Assembly: GCA_009763385.1 (NCBI GenBank)
Contig: CM019824.1
Coordinates: 160,121,622-160,185,621 of the forward strand
Direction: 5' to 3'
Source: Coix lacryma-jobi var. lacryma-jobi
Taxonomy: Eukaryota > Streptophyta > Magnoliopsida > Poales > Poaceae
DNA length: 64,000 bases
In this document: piece after piece, positions 56,937-64,000 of the stretch
Numbering within the stretch: the stretch's first letter is position 1
How the letters are laid out: every line of letters begins with the position of its first letter
Notes under the pieces: model-generated
What the model was told of the DNA's origin: nothing
The model's input: only the letters and a program-made list of their open reading frames with translations
The model's database searches: none
Made by a program: the position numbers and the translations under genes

Positions 56937-57894
56937 CTCAGCATGCACCGGAATGTCGAGCGACGCTGGCAATAGCTTGGGCTTGGGCATGTCGTCGTCG
57001 TCGTCGCACATGGCACAGCATAGCAGTGCAGTTAGCAGCGGCTGGCTGGATGGCGGGGCGCGTTGAGGTTGGGCGCCAGCCTTCTGGGTGTTTTATGTAT
57101 GTATTCTGTATCGTCACACCATGAACTCGAGTGCAGGACGCGCGCGGCGCGTACTACGGCCGGCGGCCGGCGGCCGGCGCACGACTTGTCGCCGCCAGTT
57201 CGTGTGGGTGCGACTTCGTTTTCATGTTGCTGCGTGGTGCGTGGTGTTGGCGCAATGGCGCTGACCGCTAGCTGGACCTGTCCTGTTCGGCTGGTCGCGG
57301 TACGTAGGTTTTGCTTGCTGAGCTTCGGTAGCAGCAGGCCTTTAAACTGTTCAGTGCACCTGGTCTGGTCGAGGCGCGTTGGTGCCAGCGGAAATGCTCA
57401 TCAGTCATCACTGACTCTGGCTGTCTAGCCAATGCCAATGCGACTAAGTGGCTGGCGTCCTTTACCGAGGAAATGCCCAACTCCAGTTCATCAAACAGTT
57501 TGTGTGATGATTTGTGAAACAGGAAGGGGAATGTTCGAGTAGGACCTACTACTACGTACAGAGTACACAGTATCCAATCACTAATGGGCGCGCGTGCGCT
57601 GCTTCAGCCAATAGCGCACGGACTCGTGGTACAAGGCGAACATAACGCAGAGTGTGGGCACGCGAGCGGGAGAGAATGCATGAGACATGTGGTACAAGCG
57701 GAGAGGGGACAGAGCGCAGAATGTGGACGCACGAGTGGGAGATGCATGCAGTCTGTGTCAGATATATTTTTTGAAAAGCACAAAAACTTTAAAATATGAT
57801 AACTTTTTTATTAAATATTTACTTTTAACTTCGTTTACACCATTAGGTTTATTATAACGAGATCTATAAAAGTAGATCCATCTTGAATATGTTT
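56937..57894. other. No gene supported
   Basis: A GCCGGCGGCC repeat near 57155-57180, and two loosely related phrases at 57630-57690 and 57690-57745 (TGTGGTACAAGCGGAG and relatives). No domain. Confidence 0.4.
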
Positions 57895-59390
57895 TAAAAT
57901 ATTTTTTGTGACGATAAAGTTTTGCTCTTAAGGATATAAAGTTTCATATATTATAATACAGAATTTCATACGTTATAATATAATACGAAGTTTATAAGAG
58001 CAACTCCAACAGTTTGGCAAAAACCACTTGGCATCCTAGGATTTTTGCTAAAACCATAAAACCCTCCTCCAACAATTTGGCAAAAGTACTTGGCAATTTG
58101 ACAAGCTTGGCAAAATTCCCCCTTCATTTGTCAAATATGTCAAGTCCTCCATCGCTTGGCATCACGTGTATCCCAATTTGCCAACTTATTGGAGGCTCAA
58201 TTTTATGATTTTGACAAAAATTCTAGGATGCCAAGTTCTTTTTGCCAAGCCTAAATGACAAACTGTTGGAGAAGGCCTCTTTTTTCACTTGACATTTGAT
58301 TTTGGGACTTAACAAAACTATAGATTTGTCAAGTGAGTTTTATCAAACTGTTGGAGTTGCTCTAATATAATAGATCAAAGTTTTTGCATCTAGAAGTATA
58401 AAGATTGTAATGTGATAATAGTTTAAAGTTTATAAATTCCGAGTGTAAAGGTGATGATAGTTCAAATTTCGAGTGTAAAGGTGATGATAGTTCAAAGTTT
58501 ATAAATTCTGATTGCAAAGTTTTGAAACTTGCAGTAAAAAGTTTATAATATGATAGTTTAAAGATAACTCAAACTTTTGAACATAACAGTATAAATTTTG
58601 TAACGTGATAGTTCAAAGTTTATTAATTCTGAGTGTTAAATTTTGAATCTAAAAATACAAAGTTTATAATGTGATAGTTTAAAGTTTTGAACCTAGCATT
58701 AGAATTTTGTAATGTGATAGTTTAATGTTTTATAAATTCTTTGTGTCAAGTTTTGAATCTAGTAGTGTAAAATTTATAATGTGATAATTTAAAGTATTGA
58801 ATCTTGCAATAAAAACTTTATAACATGATAGTTTAAAGTTTATAAAATTCTGAGCGTAAAATTTTGAAACTAGCGGGACAAAGTTTACAATATGATAGTT
58901 TAAAGTTTTGAACCTAACATTCAAAGTTTATAAATTATGAGTGTAAAATTTTAAACCTAGCACTATGAAGTTTATATTGTGATAGATCAAAATATTGAAT
59001 ATAGTAGTCAAAATTTATAATATGATAGTTTATTTTTTATAGATTTTGAGTATAAAGTGTTTAACCTGACAATACAAGATTTATAATACGAATAGGTTAA
59101 TTTTTTAATCTAACAGTAAAAAAGTTTATAATATTATAGTTTAAAGTTTATAAATTCTAAGGATAAGGTTTTGAATCTAATAATACAAAATTTACAGTAT
59201 GATAGTTCAAAATTTAAAACTCTGAGTGCAAAGTTTCGAATCTAATCATACAAGGTTTATAGTGTGATAGCTCACAGTTTGAATATAACAATATAAAGTT
59301 TATAATATGTTAGATCAATGTATTAAATCTAAAATTACATAGTTTGTGATAGTTCAAAGTTTATAAATGTAAAGTTTAACATAATTTATG
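57895..59390. repeat. AT-rich degenerate tandem array
   Basis: Many diverged units of roughly 60-75 bp built from three phrases in order: AAGTTTATAATGTGATAGTT, AAAGTTTATAAATTCTGAGT and GTAAAGTTTTGAATCTAGCA. A Tourist MITE interrupts it at 57998-58362. No open frame. It could be a decayed satellite-like array or the inside of a large old element. Confidence 0.75.
57998..58362. mobile_element. Tourist/PIF MITE
   Basis: 365 bp, GAGCAACTCCAACAGTTTG to CAAACTGTTGGAGTTGCTC, a perfect inverted pair, flanked by TAA (57995-57997 and 58363-58365). Confidence 0.93.
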
Positions 59391-60572
59391 TTTTTTAATC
59401 TGCTTACCTTGTCTTGTTTTTCTTGTTTTTTCATAGTATTAATGACAATTGTTTAGCACCAGAAAACAGATGTCACATGTGCTTTGAATTAGCTATTTGC
59501 AAAGTCATATATATCCCGATAAATAAGATTTACTTCTTTTTTTTAGTTTTTTATAACCTTATATGTCTTCTATGAATCATTTTTATTTTTCTATATCGCT
59601 TGAATTATTAATCTCATATAAAGTATTATGGAATATAAGATACTATGAATTTTGAAAATATTACTTTTACATCTATATTATGGATGTCAAACAATTCCCC
59701 GTCCTTTTTATCTCCCACAAATCCGTTATCCCGAAAGAGAAAGAAAAACAAATCTAGACACGAGAAATTCTAGTGGACCGATAAAAAAAAGCTAGACATG
59801 AGAAGAGAGAAAATATATCGTACTAGTGCTAACCTATACTCTGCGCGTCAACAATACATACGTGTGCTGGTCGGGTCTCCTAATCCTGACGCGCGCTTGT
59901 GTCTCTGATCCTGACGCGCGCTGCTATCTTTGCTAGCGCACGCGCGCTGATACCCCTACGAGCGCACGCCCGCTGAGCAAGGGTCCCATATACAGTAAGT
60001 GTGAACAGGGCCGATGCAGCATGCCAGTATTTTGGCACATTTGAAAAATCAGACCCCATGATCCACGGCGAATTTGACTGATCGATTGCCATCCGCGTGC
60101 GTGCGGGCACCAGGCCCCGACCGACAGGAAATGTTCGATTGGGCAGTAAAGCGGCAGCAGGCGCTTGCCGTGCCGGACCCCGCTTTGATCTGCTGTCCAC
60201 GACACGTGGATCGTGGGTTACCCCCTGTGTGGTGTGTGTGGTCCGTGGTCTCCCACTCCCATGTTGCCCGATGTGACCGTGCCCGCCTGCGCCGGCGGCG
60301 TCGAGCGATTTTTATTTGCCTACGCGGGCGGCGCCGAGCGGCAAGAGCCCAACGGAGACCGGCCGGCCGGCCGGCCGGGACCCCAGCAGGCAGGCAGCAG
60401 CCTTGCTGCTCGGCGCGTCTCGGACCACACGCTTCCGGCGGATTCCGGGCTGGGACTGGGAACGATGCATCATCCATCGATCGATGCCATGCGGCTAGGG
60501 CAAAAGCTAGCGCAGCGTAGGCACACCAGCAGCTAGCAGGCTAGCAGCCCCGTCCCGTCCGCGCGATTGTTA
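59391..60572. other. No gene supported
   Basis: AT-rich to 59830, then GC-rich with a repeated CTGACGCGCGCT near 59890-59925 and a (GGCC)n run at 60360-60378. Overlapping frames on both strands show no domain. Confidence 0.4.
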
Positions 60573-61156
60573 GGCGATGTCCAGTTCCCTACATTTGTCC
60601 AAATATTTTGTATAGGCCCTGTTTGGATCTCAGGGCTAGAGCTAGTTTGAGCTATTTGGAGCTCAACTAACCCTAAAGTATCCAAACATGAGGGCTAGTT
60701 TGAGCTAGTTGCATCTAACCCGTCCAAAAAAATTATCTCCACCAAGAGGTGATTATTTGAGCTAGTTCTAGTTGGGACCACTACAAAAGTAAATTTTCTC
60801 TCTACCTCCATCCTACTAAATGATTGAAAAAAGTACATTTATTGTCAATCTAACCCTTTCATCCAAACACCAAAAGAGCTAGAGTTAGTTCAGGGTTAGT
60901 TTAGAGTTACAAAATAGCTCTAGCTCTAGCTGAGTTAGAGGGATCCAAACATGGCCATAGTAACAGTGACATCGAATGTTTACACGCATGCATAGAGCAT
61001 TAAATGTAGGTAAAAAAAATAACTAATTGTACTTTTAGTCTACTCATATCGAGACGAATCTTTTGAGTCTAGTTGGTCAATGTTTGAACAAAGTTTGTCA
61101 AATAACAACGAAAGTGCTACAGTAACTTTTCACCACATATTTCACTGAACAAGGCC
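60573..61156. mobile_element. Tourist/PIF MITE interrupted by a second MITE
   Basis: GGCGATGTCCAGTT to ACTGAACAAGGCC, flanked by TTA (60570-60572 and 61157-61159). The pieces 60573-60614 and 60957-61156 together match the intact relative at 61479-61710. Confidence 0.88.
60615..60956. mobile_element. Nested Tourist-like MITE
   Basis: 342 bp, GGCCCTGTTTGGATCTC to GGATCCAAACATGGCC, flanked by ATA (60612-60614 and 60957-60959). The interior is rich in AGCTAGAGCTAG-type words. Confidence 0.88.
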
Positions 61157-61478
61157 TTAGTTAACTGCTGCTGCTGTGGTCTGTGGACAATCTGAGGTTG
61201 AACCGTTCCAGGAGTTGGTCACGCGATGCGGCGAGCATGAGTCCGTGCGTACGCGTACCCAGTCAGTCAGTGACGACAGTGATCCTCCATCTCCATCCCA
61301 CTGATCCATGATAAAATTAGGCTTCCGCTGTCAGCCATCACTGTCCACAGGGCCATGTTCGGCACGAGAATCTACGAAAACAAACAAAAAAAAAGGCTTA
61401 TCAACCACCTTTGCGCGAGATGGAGTTACGAGTACTTGCTTATTCCAGAATCTCACAAAAAGTCAGCAGTTCATATAA

Positions 61479-61710
61479 GGCCATGTTCAGTTGGCCAAAA
61501 GGCTCCAAATATTTTACGCAGTGTAATCTTTAGACGCATACATGGAGCATTAAATGTAGGTAAAAAAAATAACTAATTGTACTTTTAGTCTGCTCATGTC
61601 GAGACGAATCTTTTGAGTTTAGTTGGGTTATGTTTAGACAAAGTTTGTCAAATAACAACGAAAGTGTTACAGTAACTTTTCGCCAAATATTTCGCGAACT
61701 GAACAACGCC
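61479..61710. mobile_element. Tourist/PIF MITE (intact relative of 60573-61156)
   Basis: 232 bp, GGCCATGTTCAGTTGG to CGAACTGAACAACGCC, flanked by TAA (61476-61478 and 61711-61713). Confidence 0.9.
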
Positions 61711-61852
61711 TAACAAAAAATGAACAATCCAAGTACTTTGCATGTTCATCAGTCCAACTATATATATGCGCATGTGCGTCAGTGCGTCAGGTTCTTTCCA
61801 GGTTTTGTTACCAAATCATACAGTTGATCGAGAACGAATATGCTTATGTGTA

Positions 61853-61970
61853 CTCCCTCCGTCCTAAAACAAGTGTCTCTACAAAGTGTCTCTAGAAATC
61901 CGCGTTTCTCTCACAGATACGTTTTCCGGACGACATTTAAAATGAGACATTTAAAAGGGGACGGAGAGAG
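61853..61970. mobile_element. Stowaway MITE
   Basis: 118 bp, CTCCCTCCGTCCTAAAAC to GGGGACGGAGAGAG, with TA on both sides (61851-61852 and 61971-61972). Confidence 0.92.
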
Positions 61971-62212
61971 TACGTTGGCCACCACCTGGAGTCCTCGACA
62001 AAGCAACAGTAAAAAAAACTATCTTTGCTATCACAAGTACGTATAGAAAAAGGAAAGAAAACTTAAAGGAACCTAATAAATTACCATCACGAGCAAAACA
62101 AATAGAGGAAATCTACAAATCACATGATGCCTATATATAAAAAAACTAATCTATAATATCTCACAAAACAACATGATCAACAAGATTGAACTTGTCACAA
62201 GATCACAACCAA

Positions 62213-63156
62213 CACTACAGGAAACGCAGGCTTTGCCGAGTGCCGGAAATCTGGCACTCGGCAAAGCCGAAGCACAAGGCAAAGGCTGCTTTGCCGAGTG
62301 CCCGACACTCGGCAAAGAAAAGCACTCGACAAAGGAACCTTTTTGCCGAGTGTCGTACACTCGGCACAGATGAGCACTCGGCAAAGCGTCCCGGACCAGA
62401 CGGCATCCACGGCCGTTCGCTTTGCCGAGTGCCCGCCGTCTGACACTCGGCAAAGAGGGAGCGCTTTGCCGAGTGCCAACCACGTGGCACTCGGCAAAGC
62501 ATGTGGCCCCGTTGTTTGGCACGTGGGCTGTTCTTTGCCGAGTGCCACGTGGCACATGTTGAGATGTCCAGGTTTGTAAGCATCGTACGTGACAACTTGC
62601 TCGAAACTTTCTCAAATTTTTTTCACGACATACGCATATGATGTAACAACATCTCGCCAAGTGTCGCGATTTTCGGAATTCATTTGCATTTTTTATAATT
62701 AAAAAACCGCCCGCACGTAATTTGGAGGCGTTGCCCCGTGAGCACGTTGATCGAAACCTAAAGTTAGTTTTTGGATTTGGCCTCAACATACACTCAAGAA
62801 CAACAATAACAATTTTCAAATCATCAAAATCCATTATTCGATGCACCCGCAGTTCAAACTTGCGTCTTCCGGGAAAATTCAAGAAAATGAAATAAAGTCA
62901 AAAAAATATAACGAAACGTTTTGAAAAAGTGTCAAATTTGAACATGCTGTCTATGGTAGTGTGGAAGTGCCTCAAAAAAAATTGGTGGCAAAATTTAAAA
63001 ATAAAAATAAAAACTTCGCCGAGTGCCAGAGGCCGTCACTCGGCAAAGAGAAGCTCTTTGCCGAGTGTCGTGGCAGCTAGCACTCGGCGAAGCCTTGATT
63101 GCTGGCCGCGGTATGTCTGCCACGTGGCCCCTCTTTGCCGAGTGCCAGATCGGCTG
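62213..63156 (+). mobile_element. CACTA element, right end cut off by an LTR insertion
   Basis: Starts CACTACAGGAAACGCAGG and carries many alternating CTTTGCCGAGTGCC / GGCACTCGGCAAAG words at both sides of an AT-rich centre. No right terminal repeat is reached; the LTR beginning at 63157 interrupts it. The many frames here come from the repeats. Confidence 0.88.
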
Positions 63157-64000
63157 TGTCGGGGGACCACAAAAGGGGTACCCCCAATCAATGCAAAACA
63201 AATAAGGTAAACCTAGAGCACCAATTAACAAGAGACCTAACTAGTCTAAACCCCTAAAGGCCAACCCCTCGAGGCCTACAACGCCGGCCCACCACCAGGA
63301 AGCTCGGGCCCGTCAAAGCCTTACCGACCGCCTCATGGCAGCCTACCTCTCGAGCCCCGGCACATAGGCCTCGAGCCCACTACAGCCGTACATCGTTCCT
63401 CGAGACCCCACGTGGGGACCTCGAGCCTCTCCAACACGGTAACCTATCCCTCGAGACACATCATACCTCCCTCGAGCAGCGCCAGACATCGGATACCAGC
63501 CCAATACTGTGCATTTAATGCGTCCACCTACTCCGGTCACGTCCTCTGGTACATGACGTGTGCCACAGTGAACCAGGGCCAGAGTCAAATCTCGTTTTCA
63601 TCACAAACATGGGCAAAAAGGCACAAGTACAACACTGTTAGGCCATACCCTGCACTGTAGCACGCTCGAGCCACATCTCGAGACCTGGATTCCCGCGGTA
63701 CGGCTGGGTTTTCCGGGACTTGCCCATACCTGCGAGGCTCGAGCCCTCCGCAGGCACCACCTCGAGGCCGGCCCCGTGCCCCTTGAGCCCTGACTGCTTT
63801 CATGCTATTGGAGGACAGGTACCCCAAGACCCGGAGGGACCCTGCCACGTCTTGTACGTGCCGGAATGGGCGCTGCACGGCCTCCACGTCGCCACGCCTC
63901 CACGTCCGCGCCCGGGATGAAAGCCACGCTTCAAGGACGCCTCAACAGCGACCCCCACGCCGGCTCCAGTGACCTCGACAAGACAAAATACCAACCCTTC
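63157..64000 (+). mobile_element. Gypsy-type LTR, left part (runs off the window)
   Basis: Starts TGTCGGGGGACCACAAAAGG, a common grass Gypsy LTR start, immediately after CACTA subterminal DNA. It contains eleven CTCGAG sites between about 63268 and 63760. No TATA box or internal domain is seen before the window ends. Confidence 0.75.

Noticed and set aside
62151..62882. 243-codon minus-strand frame
   Set aside because: It runs through CACTA subterminal repeats; the repeated CRVP-like peptide is a translation of the repeat.
62230..63150. Regularly spaced repeats resembling a CRISPR array
   Set aside because: They are alternating-orientation subterminal repeats of a CACTA element in a plant genome.

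Overview
This window is nuclear DNA from a grass (Poaceae). Intron-containing plant genes sit in a dense, nested bed of grass-type transposable elements: SIRE-type Copia LTRs, a chromodomain Gypsy element, CACTA elements with 'TTTGCCGAGTGCC' or 'CCGGTTGGT' subterminal repeats, Stowaway MITEs with CTCCCTCCGTCC ends, and Tourist/PIF MITEs. The repeat spectrum suggests a panicoid grass (sorghum, maize or Miscanthus-like), but that is inference; I cannot name the species.

Layout. 1-15.3 kb is a retrotransposon nest. A Copia/SIRE element on the minus strand (gag start, PBS and 2.2-kb LTR visible) is inserted into the protease region of a decayed Ty3/Gypsy chromovirus-type element, which ends in an unusually long 4.3-kb LTR. 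Next to it a solo SIRE-type LTR (TSD GCATC) is inserted in another, oppositely oriented SIRE-type LTR. 15.3-30.7 kb is gene-free and holds a 2.0-kb deleted hAT element, an internally deleted Gypsy solo LTR, several Stowaway, PIF, MULE and hAT MITEs, and a short CACTA element carrying a tRNA-like module. 30.9-44.5 kb holds three genes: a receptor-like cytoplasmic kinase of the RLCK-VII type (+, 4 exons, 457 aa), a DUF569 protein (-, 3 exons, 297 aa, with a second tRNA-like-bearing CACTA copy in its last intron) and an unrecognised multi-pass membrane protein (-). 45.7-48.6 kb is a 5'-truncated LINE. 49.6-50.7 kb is a third CACTA element with a degenerate tRNA-like segment. 54.3-54.9 kb is ribosomal protein eS17 (-) with a telo-box promoter. 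55.5-56.9 kb is a DUF4228 gene lying wholly inside an element with ~215-bp terminal inverted repeats. 57.9-59.4 kb is an AT-rich degenerate tandem array. 60-64 kb is MITEs, a truncated CACTA element and the start of another LTR.

The genes do not form a pathway; each has its own promoter. The observations I rate highest are (i) short CACTA elements carrying a Pol III-type tRNA-like module, conserved between two independent insertions and echoed in a third family; (ii) three related LTRs each carrying a different array of short palindromes just upstream of the TATA box; and (iii) the DUF4228 gene packaged, with promoter, between long inverted repeats. Exon boundaries and element ends were worked out by eye. 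No alignment or database search was run.
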